Of a DNA stretch of 64,000 nt, positions 1-8,044 are shown one piece after another. The stretch spans positions 106,385 to 170,384 of the forward strand of contig NZ_BAABHD010000002.1 of assembly GCF_039541915.1 (NCBI RefSeq). Direction: 5' to 3'. The position numbers were made by a program, and so were the translations under genes. The notes beneath the pieces are model-generated. The model ran no database searches, was not told the origin of the DNA, and was given only the letters and a program-made list of their open reading frames with translations. The stretch is from Nibrella saemangeumensis. GTDB taxonomy: Bacteria; Bacteroidota; Bacteroidia; Cytophagales; Spirosomataceae. The first letter of the stretch is position 1. Every line of letters begins with the position of its first letter.

Positions 1-1353
1 AAAAGCGCAGCCAGCCCAGAAACGGATAAAATGCTGGGGGATGCATTGAAGGACCCAATTCCAACCAAAATTCAAAAGTCCGGCCTGCAGCTCAGTCTGG
101 AGAAAGTAACCACGGCACCGGCCACCGCCAACCAGGTACCTCTGGCCCGTATTACCCAAATGAGGGTATTACCCGGTGTTAAAGGTCAAAAAGACCGGCA
201 GTTTATTGTCGACCATCGGGGGCAACTATACGAGATGGTGGCTGATAAACTGGAAATCTTCATGGACATGAATAAGGAGCGTGCCGGCTTCATCAATAAA
301 CCCGGACTGGCTACGGGCTTCGGCAGTTTTGCCTTCCACCCCGAATTTTACCAGAATGGCTTGCTCTACACCACCCATACCGAAAAAGCCAATGCGGCCC
401 CGGCCGATTTTGCATATCCCGACTCCATCAAGATAACCCTGCAGTGGGTAGTTACCGAATGGAAGATGACCGACCCGACTAGCTCCGATTTCAAAGGCAC
501 TGGCCGGGAGTTGTTTCGGGTTAACATGGTATCACCCATCCACGGAATGCAGGAAATAACCTTCAACCCATTGGCGAAGCCCGGCAGCCCGGACTACGGA
601 TTGCTGTACATTGGTATAGGCGATGGCGGAGCTTCCGAAAACGGCTTTTATTTTATCTGCAACGACAACACCAAGATCTGGAGTTCCGTCCTGCGGATAG
701 ACCCGCGTGGCACCAACAGCCGCAACGGCCGCTACGGCATACCGGCCAACAACCCGTATGCCAAAAGCACCAACCCGGCGGTCAAGAAGGAGGTATTCTG
801 CCGGGGTTTCCGCAACCCCAACCGCATCTGCTGGACACCCGACGGCAAGATGCTGATTACCGACATCGGCCACGCCAATGCCGAAGAGCTTAACATCGGC
901 GTAGCCGGAGCCGACTACGGCTGGCCGGAACGGGAAGGTACGTTTGTCATCAACCACCGGGGCAAAATGGCGCAGGTATACGCGCTACCCCAGGAGAAAC
1001 GTCAGTACACCTACCCCGTTGCCGAGTACGATCACGATGAAGGCAACGCCATTTCCGGCGGCTTTGTCTACACCGGCACCGCCATTCCCGAACTTACCGG
1101 CAAATACATCTTCGGCGACATCGTAAACGGCCGCGTCTTCTACGTCGATAGCCGCCAGCTAAAACTTGGCGACCAGGCTCCCGTGCAGGAACTGGACATC
1201 CAGCTAAACGGAGCCGTAACGGATTTCCGAACGCTCAGTGGCAGTAAGAAAACAGACCTCCGGTTTGGACAGGGTCTGAATCAGGAGCTGTATCTGTTCA
1301 CTAAAGCAGATGGAGTTATTTATAAAGTAGTGGATAGCAGTTTAACCAAATAG
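1..1353 (+). CDS. PQQ-type glucose/sorbosone dehydrogenase-like protein (5' end outside window)
   Basis: The frame is open from base 1 with no stop before the first ATG at 31, so the gene almost certainly starts upstream of the window and only its C-terminal 450 or so residues are seen. The protein is a six-bladed soluble-dehydrogenase-type propeller: blade motifs such as GFRNPNRICWTPDG, DIGHANAEELNI, GADYGWPEREG and YDHDEGNAISGGFVYTG are typical of the GSDH family, whose members oxidise sugars or related alcohols with PQQ in the periplasm. The substrate cannot be read from sequence. No partner gene is visible; a stress protein with its own promoter follows. Family assignment is confident, activity is not. 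Confidence 0.85.
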   Translation, partial: KSAASPETDKMLGDALKDPIPTKIQKSGLQLSLEKVTTAPATANQVPLARITQMRVLPGVKGQKDRQFIVDHRGQLYEMVADKLEIFMDMNKERAGFINKPGLATGFGSFAFHPEFYQNGLLYTTHTEKANAAPADFAYPDSIKITLQWVVTEWKMTDPTSSDFKGTGRELFRVNMVSPIHGMQEITFNPLAKPGSPDYGLLYIGIGDGGASENGFYFICNDNTKIWSSVLRIDPRGTNSRNGRYGIPANNPYAKSTNPAVKKEVFCRGFRNPNRICWTPDGKMLITDIGHANAEELNIGVAGADYGWPEREGTFVINHRGKMAQVYALPQEKRQYTYPVAEYDHDEGNAISGGFVYTGTAIPELTGKYIFGDIVNGRVFYVDSRQLKLGDQAPVQELDIQLNGAVTDFRTLSGSKKTDLRFGQGLNQELYLFTKADGVIYKVVDSSLTK

Positions 1354-1422
1354 GTTTTTATTACTTGACAAAAGTCAGTTTATCAGCTAACTACGGTTAG
1401 GGCCGGGGCGGAAATCGCGGGG

Positions 1423-1430
1423 TAGCTTTG
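1423..1430 (+). promoter_or_regulatory. -7 promoter element for the universal stress protein gene
   Basis: TAGCTTTG matches the Bacteroidota -7 consensus TAnnTTTG and lies 34 bases before the ATG at 1465. No clear TTG box is present at the expected -33 distance, so the call rests on the -7 motif and position. Confidence 0.55.
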
Positions 1431-1464
1431 TGTCATATTCTGATAACAACCAAGAGCTATTTCC

Positions 1465-2349
1465 ATGAAAACGATTCTGGTCCCTACTGATTTCTCAGCG
1501 CATGCCGGCGAGGCCCTCCGCGCAGCCGCTTCTTTAGCCCGCAAATCCGGCAGCGAACTCGTGCTGCTGCACGCCAATGATATCATGGCCTATACCACTC
1601 CGCTGATCGAGTATTATGAATTCGAAAAGAGCGTAGCAGAAATTTACGAAGAAAAAGTCAACGAACGCTTCGATAAAATCCTGAATGAGGTAACCAACGA
1701 TTCGGCCTTTGCCGGCATTCCAATCCGCACTGCTATCCGGGTAGGCACGCTGGTCGATGTGCTGGATACGGTCATTCAGGAAGAAGGAGCCGATCTGGTT
1801 GTGATGGGTACCCTGGGCGCTACCGGCTCAGATGAGTTTATGGTGGGCTCTAACACCCAGAAGGTGATCCGTCGGGCGTCCTGCCCCATACTGACTATTC
1901 CGCTGCACGTCGACAGCACCAACTTCTTCACGGTGGTCTTCCCGTCTACGCTGAAGGACGATCAGGTCGTGTCCTTCCAGTTCCTGGCCGATTTTCAGCG
2001 GATCTGCGAAAACGAAGTATATCTGCTGTATCTGAACAACCCGGCCGATCTGCCCGACGACGGAGCTATTGAAGCCCGTGCCTACGAACTGGCCGAAGAG
2101 GCTGGATTGACACTGGCGGGGGTGTATACAGCCAAAGAGAGCATCTTCAACGAAGAGGAAGCTATTTTAAATTTTGCCAGTGAGCAAAAGGCAAGTCTGA
2201 TTGCCATGGGTACGCACCAGCGCAGAGGTCTGTCGCACCTGCTGTTCGGCAGTGTTACCGAAGACACAATCAGCCACGCCCGTATTCCGGTAATGAGTAT
2301 TCCGTTGCAGATGACGTTTGTCGAAGATGCTTCGGCCGTGCAGGCGTAA
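1465..2349 (+). CDS. Tandem-domain universal stress protein (UspA family)
   Basis: A 294-residue cytoplasmic protein made of two Usp domains (about 1-147 and 150-285). Each keeps the ATP-binding signature GxxGx(9)G(S/T): first around MGTLGATGSDEFMVGSNT, second around MGTHQRRGLSHLLFGSVT. Proteins of this type bind ATP or other nucleotides and are induced by starvation, respiratory or oxidative stress; a specific role cannot be assigned. The start at 1465 is supported by a -7 element at 1423 and by the canonical opening MKTILVPTDFS. The gene is monocistronic and ends at a strong palindrome that also serves the convergent L,D-transpeptidase gene. Confidence 0.92.
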   Translation: MKTILVPTDFSAHAGEALRAAASLARKSGSELVLLHANDIMAYTTPLIEYYEFEKSVAEIYEEKVNERFDKILNEVTNDSAFAGIPIRTAIRVGTLVDVLDTVIQEEGADLVVMGTLGATGSDEFMVGSNTQKVIRRASCPILTIPLHVDSTNFFTVVFPSTLKDDQVVSFQFLADFQRICENEVYLLYLNNPADLPDDGAIEARAYELAEEAGLTLAGVYTAKESIFNEEEAILNFASEQKASLIAMGTHQRRGLSHLLFGSVTEDTISHARIPVMSIPLQMTFVEDASAVQA

Positions 2350-2364
2350 AGTAATAGCCATTCG

Positions 2365-2408
2365 GCAGGGGTGGAGGAGCGGGTAGCTACCCGCTCCTCC
2401 ACCCCTGC
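2365..2408. terminator. Bidirectional terminator (perfect 22-bp palindrome)
   Basis: Two perfectly complementary 22-base arms meet without spacer (centre between 2386 and 2387), in the 63-bp gap between the convergent usp gene and L,D-transpeptidase gene. The flanking tracts are only mildly T-rich (TGTTTTACTG on the right). Confidence 0.75.
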
Positions 2409-2412
2409 TGTT

Positions 2413-3564
2413 TTACTGCTGTGTAAACTTTTTATAAACGTCGCGGTAAGCCACTCCGCCGTTTTTCCCGAAAGCCGGGAAGTACGTTACAAACACGGGA
2501 ATGACTCCTTTTACCAGATAAGGTTTGTTCTCCGGTTTTATCCCGGCTGCGGGGACCTGATAACAACCGTGATCAGCGTACTTGAGCGGTCGCCAGTCGC
2601 TCCGGGAAGCCAGCAGCAGATTAGTCAGCGTTAATGGCTTTTGCAGACGGATACAGCCGTGACTCGCCATAGTAGGTGAATCGCAGAACGCTTTCCGCTC
2701 GTTGGTGTCGTGCAGGTATATGTCTTCGAAGGATTGGTGGAAGTTGATCCGGACCACCCCCAGCGGATTATCTGCCCCTGGCTCCCTCTTTAGCCAGTAG
2801 CGTTTGTTGAACTTCTTGACGGAGATGTTACGGAATAATTTGTCGCTGAAGTCGAATCGCCGACCGTCTTTCTTACGGGCAGCAAAGTATTTTGGGCCTA
2901 TCGTGTTGGCGTGAATCTGATCCAGATAACTCTTTACCTCACCAGCCGGGGCGGTCCAGTACGGAAACAAGTTAACCTGCCGGACGGCGGTATAGAACCT
3001 CGGTGTCCGCCGAACCGAACTCCCTACCTTTACGGCCATGCTCAGCCGTACCTCCGAGCCTTTGTCAATAACATTTAACCGGCCCTGGGGTATATTGATG
3101 TGGAGCATTCGGTCGTAGTGACTGAACCGATTGAGAAGCCGGTGGCCATTGACCGACATCGTCAACAAGCGAGTTTGTTCCCCTGGTTTGGTATAGATCT
3201 GGGCCAGTCTTCGGCTCAGCAGCCGATATTCCCCACTTTTCGGTTCCAGCTGCGCTACAGCCGGCTCCCATTTCCCCGTCCGGGCAATCTGGCTCAGCGC
3301 CGACGCGATGCGGGCATTGTCCAGTCGCTCTTCTACATTCTTCCGGTCGGTATAGTCAAAATAGGTTTGATCCTTTACGCCATAAGCGAGCTTAAACAGG
3401 AGCTGGTACAGGCTGGCACTGTCGGTACTCATCCGTTCAAACTTTACCCCTCGTGATTCTGCGTATTTCACCAGCGCGGTCGGCGCTTTGTAGTTTATCG
3501 ATGCATTTGGTACGGCTCCTACGCTGGCTAATGCGAGCAGCAGACAGATTTGATATTTTTTCAT
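2413..3564 (-). CDS. L,D-transpeptidase (YkuD domain, YcbB-like), exported
   Basis: Predicted 383-residue periplasmic enzyme that makes 3-3 crosslinks in peptidoglycan or attaches proteins to it. The start at 3564 is chosen because it places a signal peptide (MKKYQICLLLALASVGAVP) at the N terminus; an ATG at 3603 would add 13 charged residues before it. The YkuD signature HG-C is present as MASHGCIRLQKP with the nucleophilic Cys near residue 304, the adjacent His at 302, and an upstream His in the IYLHDT strand. The N-terminal 200 residues match the scaffold region of YcbB-type enzymes rather than a LysM type. It ends at the palindrome shared with the usp gene. Confidence 0.88.
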   Translation of the reverse strand: MKKYQICLLLALASVGAVPNASINYKAPTALVKYAESRGVKFERMSTDSASLYQLLFKLAYGVKDQTYFDYTDRKNVEERLDNARIASALSQIARTGKWEPAVAQLEPKSGEYRLLSRRLAQIYTKPGEQTRLLTMSVNGHRLLNRFSHYDRMLHINIPQGRLNVIDKGSEVRLSMAVKVGSSVRRTPRFYTAVRQVNLFPYWTAPAGEVKSYLDQIHANTIGPKYFAARKKDGRRFDFSDKLFRNISVKKFNKRYWLKREPGADNPLGVVRINFHQSFEDIYLHDTNERKAFCDSPTMASHGCIRLQKPLTLTNLLLASRSDWRPLKYADHGCYQVPAAGIKPENKPYLVKGVIPVFVTYFPAFGKNGGVAYRDVYKKFTQQ

Positions 3565-3777
3565 AACGTCTTTCTTCAATGCTTTTTTGTCATCCCTCGG
3601 CACCGGCCGGCCGACTGCGTCTACGCGACCCGGTCAGGATGACAGAAAAAGTGGCACTCTTTTTTCTTAACGGCTAACCGTCTCCCCTATTATTGCCAGC
3701 GTCCGGCCTAATCCCTGCTTCCGATCCGTCCGAATACCGTATCTTGCGGGCTGATTTACTATAACCCTTACTACTTT

Positions 3778-4293
3778 ATGAAAAATTCCCGCTTCGGCAC
3801 CACGCTGGTGCTTCTCTGTTTCCTTAGCTGTTTCGCCAGCCTGACCAGCTACGCTCAGACCAGTATGAAAACCGGTTCGCTCGCCGATGTTGCCTTTATG
3901 GAAGGCCGCTGGCTGGGGACCTTCAACGGCGGTCCTATAGAGGCCGCCTGGATTGCGCCGGTTGGCGACAATCTCAGCGGCTTCATGCGCATGATGAGAG
4001 ACAACAAAGTCACCATGTACGAGATGCTGGTTTTTGAGCAGACCGACCGTGGTCCTATCGTGCTGGTGAAGCACTTTGGCCCTGGTCTGGTAGGCCGCGA
4101 AGAGAAAGATGTCTCAGACCGCTATAAATTTATTGAAGCCGGCAAAGACCGAGCCCTGTTCGAGAAGGAAGACGGCTCCATCCGGATTATTTACGAGAAG
4201 CGTTCACCGGACCAGTTAGTTATTCAGCGGGGACAGCAGAAAGAGGGGAAGTGGGCCTTCAACGATCTGTTTGTCTTTAACCGGGTCAGGTAG
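3778..4293 (+). CDS. Exported DUF6265-type protein
   Basis: A 171-residue protein with a signal peptide (about residues 1-26, ending at SYAQ). The mature part opens with FMEGRWLGTFNGGPIEAAW and contains the conserved YEMLVFEQ and VKHFGPGL strands, a lipocalin-like beta-barrel layout typical of the DUF6265 family. No catalytic residues are evident and no function is known for the family. Only 9 bases separate its stop from that of the convergent propeller gene, and no terminator hairpin lies between them. A weak -7-like TATCTTGC lies at 3740. Confidence 0.75.
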   Translation: MKNSRFGTTLVLLCFLSCFASLTSYAQTSMKTGSLADVAFMEGRWLGTFNGGPIEAAWIAPVGDNLSGFMRMMRDNKVTMYEMLVFEQTDRGPIVLVKHFGPGLVGREEKDVSDRYKFIEAGKDRALFEKEDGSIRIIYEKRSPDQLVIQRGQQKEGKWAFNDLFVFNRVR

Positions 4294-4302
4294 AAGCCGC
4301 TC

Positions 4303-5529
4303 CTACTTCTCCTCCAAACAGTAGATCGTACCGTCGGCGCTGCCGATGAAAAGCTGCTTTCCGGAAAGAGTTGGGGCGGAGAAGATGGCCCCCATGCGGT
4401 AGTACAGTTGCAGGAAATCTTCGGGCACGCGGATGATTGAACCGATGTCTGCCCGGAAGGTATCATCCGGCTTAAAGTAGCGATCGCGGTTCTGCCGGTA
4501 GCCGTCCGTGGTGAATGTCCAGCGGACGGCGCCAGTCTTCAGATCGATGCTGAATACCTTGCCCATCAGCGTACCGAAGTAGCCGGTAGCCGCCGAAAAA
4601 GCCATCCCGCCGAAGATATTAAATTGAGTATTTATACGCCATAGTTCTCTGCCGGTCCGACCATCCACAGCCGCCAGCAGACGGTCGTCGGAGGTACCGA
4701 TGTACAACACTGAATCCCGCACAGTCAGCGTGGTGGCCCAGCCCAGCGGAAATGATTTTGTCCAGTGTCCGTAGCCGGCCTGGGCGTCGAGGGCGTAGAG
4801 GTTATAATCCCGGCTGCCGATATATACCAGCCCGTTGCCCACTACCGGCAAGCCCTGCATCTCCCCCTTCGGAAAGTACCGATGCCCCACTGATTTAAAC
4901 TTCCAGATTAGCGCCCCGGTATGTGTGTTCAGTGCGTACAGGTAGCCGTCCAGCGAGCCAACAAACAGTCGGTCGTTCTGGATGGCCGGCGTGGTGTGCA
5001 CAATATCACCGGTCTGATAACTCCAGAGCAGGTCCCCCGTGTCGGCTTTCAGCGCATAGACCCGACCGTCGCCGGAGCCAACGTAAAGGGTGTTGTTATG
5101 CAACCGGGGCGACGAATGAAAGTAGTCCGCAAAGTCGTACCTGCGCTCCCCCAGGATGCCGCCCAACGTCCGGAACTGCCACAGCCGCTTACCCGTGGTT
5201 GGATCAAACGCATGCAGAATCGCATCGCCCCCCATGACGTAAAGCTGGTTCGTTCCCAGGCAGGGGGTAGAGCGAATGACCCCGTTTAGCTTAACCTTCC
5301 AGATCGCCGTTCCGGTGTTTACGTTGATGGCATATAGCGTGCTGTCGAGGCCACCTACATACGCTGTATTCTCCCGAATAACCGGCGCCCCAATGACCGG
5401 GCCCTGCGTCTTCAGCTTCCATTTCACGGCTGGCTCCCGGCTACTGTCGACGGAGTTTACGGGCGCTGACGATTGGCCTAAAGCCAGTGAATGGATGGCG
5501 ATCAGGAAAGTAGCAAGACCTGCTTTCAT
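4303..5529 (-). CDS. Exported PQQ-binding-like beta-propeller protein
   Basis: A 408-residue secreted propeller. The start at 5529 puts a signal peptide (MKAGLATFLIAIHSLALG) first; the longer reading from 5595 adds 22 unlikely residues. It contains a run of seven or eight repeats of the type LYALNxxTGxxxWxF (e.g. LYAINVNTGTAIWKV, VYALKADTGDLLWSY, LYALNTHTGALIWKF), the tryptophan-docking motif of quinoprotein propellers such as BamB and PQQ alcohol dehydrogenases. The haem domain and disulfide-ring Cys pair of true PQQ alcohol dehydrogenases are absent, so a scaffolding or binding role is as likely as an enzymatic one. Confidence 0.8.
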   Translation of the reverse strand: MKAGLATFLIAIHSLALGQSSAPVNSVDSSREPAVKWKLKTQGPVIGAPVIRENTAYVGGLDSTLYAINVNTGTAIWKVKLNGVIRSTPCLGTNQLYVMGGDAILHAFDPTTGKRLWQFRTLGGILGERRYDFADYFHSSPRLHNNTLYVGSGDGRVYALKADTGDLLWSYQTGDIVHTTPAIQNDRLFVGSLDGYLYALNTHTGALIWKFKSVGHRYFPKGEMQGLPVVGNGLVYIGSRDYNLYALDAQAGYGHWTKSFPLGWATTLTVRDSVLYIGTSDDRLLAAVDGRTGRELWRINTQFNIFGGMAFSAATGYFGTLMGKVFSIDLKTGAVRWTFTTDGYRQNRDRYFKPDDTFRADIGSIIRVPEDFLQLYYRMGAIFSAPTLSGKQLFIGSADGTIYCLEEK

Positions 5530-5714
5530 GGGCAGTGAGATTGGGATGAAACACTGACTTTCAGGAAAGATACCAGAAGCGCCAAAATGTTGCATCGCAG
5601 ATCACCAGACAAATCAATTTTCACCGTCAAACGCTTTACACAACCACCGTGGAAAGCCCAACTTATTTGTTTCAGTCCCAACAGTTGGATAAGCAACAGA
5701 ATATGATAACTATT

Positions 5715-6143
5715 TTAGCTTTTTGTTTCTTTCAGAATCTTTCGCAGTAATATTGTGAGGTTCCACTGGTCATCCAGGGACAGCGGAGTCATCAATTCAG
5801 CGATGGACCGTTCGACGCAGGCGCTGGCTGGCTTCTCCAGTTCACGGCCCTGCTTGGTCAGGTAAACCAGATTGATACGGCGGTCGTTTCGGTCTGGAAT
5901 CCGGGCGATCAGGCGCTTTTCTTCCAGCAAATCGACAATACGGGTCGTGCTGGCCCGATCGCGCCGACTGCGGGCCGCCAGTTCGATTTGGGAGATGCCG
6001 TCTTTGGTCCACAGCACCGCCATAACCCGGTACTGCTCGGGGGTGATCGGCAGACCGGTAGCTTTCATCTGACCCTCTACTTTGCGGGCGAGTTCGGTAG
6101 TGACTTCGCCTACCAGGCGGGCGAAATTATTCTGGTGATCCAC
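5715..6143 (-). CDS. MarR-family transcriptional regulator
   Basis: A 142-residue winged-helix repressor. The recognition-helix and wing region reads RDRASTTRIVDLLEEKRLIARIPDRNDRRINLVYLT, a good MarR match in parts; such dimers repress their own gene and a neighbour and are released by small phenolic ligands. The start codon is GTG at 6143; the in-frame codon two triplets further upstream is a TAG stop, and no ATG gives a complete N-terminal dimerisation helix. An inverted repeat just upstream is a candidate operator. No clear target gene lies beside it; the adjoining toxin-antitoxin pair points the same way. Confidence 0.88.
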   Translation of the reverse strand: MDHQNNFARLVGEVTTELARKVEGQMKATGLPITPEQYRVMAVLWTKDGISQIELAARSRRDRASTTRIVDLLEEKRLIARIPDRNDRRINLVYLTKQGRELEKPASACVERSIAELMTPLSLDDQWNLTILLRKILKETKS

Positions 6144-6146
6144 GGG

Positions 6147-6181
6147 CTAGTTTGTTAGTTATGCAACATCGCTAAAACTAG
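6147..6181. promoter_or_regulatory. Candidate MarR operator (inverted repeat)
   Basis: CTAGTTT (6147-6153) is repeated inverted as AAACTAG (6175-6181) immediately upstream of the marR start codon. A second, perfect 12-bp palindrome TTCCACGTGGAA lies at 6186-6197. Either could be the dimer site; no experimental support. Confidence 0.4.
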
Positions 6182-6243
6182 TAATTTCCACGTGGAAGCA
6201 CATACATCGGGCCGGAAATTTTACGATAGTTCCGCCCCTGCTT

Positions 6244-6546
6244 TTAACTATCGAAATAAGGGTTCTCTTCCTGATCGGAGAGGAGGTCGAACACGTTCAG
6301 GATATAGATCGCGTCTCCTGCTGTCTGGTAATAAAGCACCCGGTTGCGGGCGATCAGGAGCCGCCGTACCGTGTCATATTCGTAGGAGGCTACACCCGTA
6401 TCGGGAATTTCCTGAAGCAGCTTCAGCTTATCATCCAGCGTACCGATAAATTCCTCGGCTACGGCCTTCGACCAGTTACTGCGGAGATACGTCACGAGCG
6501 CCTGTAGCTCCCGGGTAGCCTCCCGAGTCCAGATTATTTTAGCCAT
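6244..6546 (-). CDS. RelE/ParE-family toxin
   Basis: A 100-residue basic protein with the ParE/RelE fold pattern: an N-terminal helical pair (IIWTREATRELQALVTYLRSNW), then the beta-strand core containing RRLLIARNRVLYYQTAGDAIYILNVFD, which is the typical arginine-rich active-site sheet. RelE-like toxins cleave ribosome-bound mRNA, ParE-like ones poison gyrase; the sequence does not decide between them. Its start overlaps the 3' end of the upstream antitoxin gene by 13 bases, a typical toxin-antitoxin arrangement with translational coupling. Confidence 0.85.
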   Translation of the reverse strand: MAKIIWTREATRELQALVTYLRSNWSKAVAEEFIGTLDDKLKLLQEIPDTGVASYEYDTVRRLLIARNRVLYYQTAGDAIYILNVFDLLSDQEENPYFDS

Positions 6547-6773
6547 CGGGAGATCGTTTTCTTAACATCCTGGTGCCTGACTACCTCGCCTGTTTTTACC
6601 TGTTCCAGGGAAAGTTCGAGCCGCTGCCGCTGCTCATCAATGAGCTCGTCGGTCACTTCAGCAGGTAGCTGATCGGCATCCGCCAAGGCGTCAAATATCG
6701 TTTTTAATCGGTCGGTATCTTCAATCCGGTCTATCAATTCGTGAAACCGGGCACGTACCTGCATTGCCTCCAT
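6534..6773 (-). CDS. Antitoxin of the RelE/ParE pair
   Basis: A 79-residue, acidic, helix-rich protein placed directly upstream of and overlapping the toxin. Residues 1-50 (e.g. RARFHELIDRIEDTDRLKTIFDALAD) resemble short antitoxins found with Bacteroidota ParE-type toxins, with no obvious ribbon-helix-helix or HTH core. The C-terminal part (GEVVRHQDVKKTISRWLK) is likely the toxin-wrapping segment. A second in-frame ATG three codons in (6764) is possible. The antitoxin role comes mainly from gene order. Confidence 0.72.
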   Translation of the reverse strand: MEAMQVRARFHELIDRIEDTDRLKTIFDALADADQLPAEVTDELIDEQRQRLELSLEQVKTGEVVRHQDVKKTISRWLK

Positions 6774-6836
6774 ATAGCTGCCTTTTCCTCTATAACCAGA
6801 TACGACCCGGTTTGGGTTGCTAAATCCTGGGTTATC

Positions 6837-7778
6837 TCACAAAAGGGACACGCCTACCGGCTGCTTCCGGATAAACTTCCGCACGTTTTCGATAAACCAG
6901 TCCGGGCTTTCCTGGTACGGCGCGTGCCCACCTTCATAGATCACCAGCCGTGCTTTGGGAAAGCGAAAAGCGGTATAGTGCGTCGGGCCAACGGCATAGT
7001 CCTGCGCACCGGCAATAACCAGCACCGGTACCGAAATCTGAGCCGTCAGGGGTGTCATATCCTGCATGTACTCACCATTACCCCACACTTTCATGCCATA
7101 CTCGCCGTTGAAATTGGGGATCGCTTTAAAGCTTACCGAATCGCTCAGGGCTTTAGCCTGCGGGGTTTTAAACATCAGCTTATACCAGACTTTGTTTTCT
7201 TCGAGTTGCTGACTGATGCGGCCCATCCGCTCCATGACAGGTACCGCCGGATCTTTATACGGCTTTGTATCCGCAATTTTCAGCTCCCGGATGCCAAAGT
7301 CGATCCAGCTTTCGGCTGAACGGGGCAGGTCAAGCGTCGTATTTACGTAAATCATTGAACGCACATGCGCCTTGTGGTGTGCGCCATAGTTGGTCATCAG
7401 CAAGCCGGCAAAGGAGTGTCCCATCACCGACCAGTTATCCAGGCCTAAATACTGCCGTAGTTCTTCCAGATCTTTTTCCAGCCGGGCAATGGAATAGTCT
7501 GCGGAAGGCGCACTGCCCGAGCGGCCACTCCCTCGCAGATCGATATAGATCATGCGCATGAACGCTTCGACGTTGTGCCCGCCGGAAGCCTCAAAGTAGT
7601 GGCTAGTAGAACCCGGACCACCGTGCAGAAACAGGCAGGGCTCACCCTGTCCGGCCATACGAACATACAGCCGGGTACTATCAGATGTAGTGAAATAGAA
7701 TGTCTTTTCGGGTGTTTGCCCGCCGTAAGTCAGCGACGTAACGAGCAGGCCAGCTAAAAGAGCGATTAGCGTTTTCAT
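6837..7778 (-). CDS. Exported alpha/beta hydrolase (proline iminopeptidase-like)
   Basis: A 313-residue protein with a signal peptide (about 1-20). The oxyanion loop HGGPG (52-56) and nucleophile elbow GHSFAG (Ser about 122) define the S33 / prolyl-aminopeptidase-like branch of the alpha/beta hydrolases; the acid (in GAQDYAVGP) and the catalytic His (in EGGHAPYQESP) are in place near the C terminus. It could cleave N-terminal proline or hydrolyse a small ester or amide. A -7 element at 7814 gives it its own promoter; it is divergent from the AI-2E family gene. Confidence 0.85.
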   Translation of the reverse strand: MKTLIALLAGLLVTSLTYGGQTPEKTFYFTTSDSTRLYVRMAGQGEPCLFLHGGPGSTSHYFEASGGHNVEAFMRMIYIDLRGSGRSGSAPSADYSIARLEKDLEELRQYLGLDNWSVMGHSFAGLLMTNYGAHHKAHVRSMIYVNTTLDLPRSAESWIDFGIRELKIADTKPYKDPAVPVMERMGRISQQLEENKVWYKLMFKTPQAKALSDSVSFKAIPNFNGEYGMKVWGNGEYMQDMTPLTAQISVPVLVIAGAQDYAVGPTHYTAFRFPKARLVIYEGGHAPYQESPDWFIENVRKFIRKQPVGVSLL

Positions 7779-7813
7779 GGTATTTTCTGGTTGTGTGGCT
7801 GATTATCTTTATA

Positions 7814-7821
7814 CAAAATTA
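7814..7821 (-). promoter_or_regulatory. -7 promoter element for the alpha/beta hydrolase gene
   Basis: Reads TAATTTTG on the minus strand, a TAnnTTTG match, 36 bases before the hydrolase ATG. No matching TTG box at the 20-base spacing. Confidence 0.5.
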
Positions 7822-8044
7822 GCCTGGCGGAGACCCGCCCGCCCGTTAATCTGACCGAATCCCGGATATGGGTGGACCGGTGCCGCTATTGACCTGACAG
7901 ACACCTCTCCAGCCCCTGTTGCTTTTCTGGCTACACGCTTTTTTAGCCTTTATCTTTCCTGCCGTTAATAGGTATTTTTCCCTGCTGCGTACATTCCGGC
8001 AAATACACTCTAATTTGCACCTTTATTTATCAGAGGCCAGCTTT

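Noticed and set aside
7919..8044. 42-residue N-terminal extension of the AI-2E family transporter
   Set aside because: Not family-like; a GAGG ribosome-binding stretch precedes the ATG at 8045.
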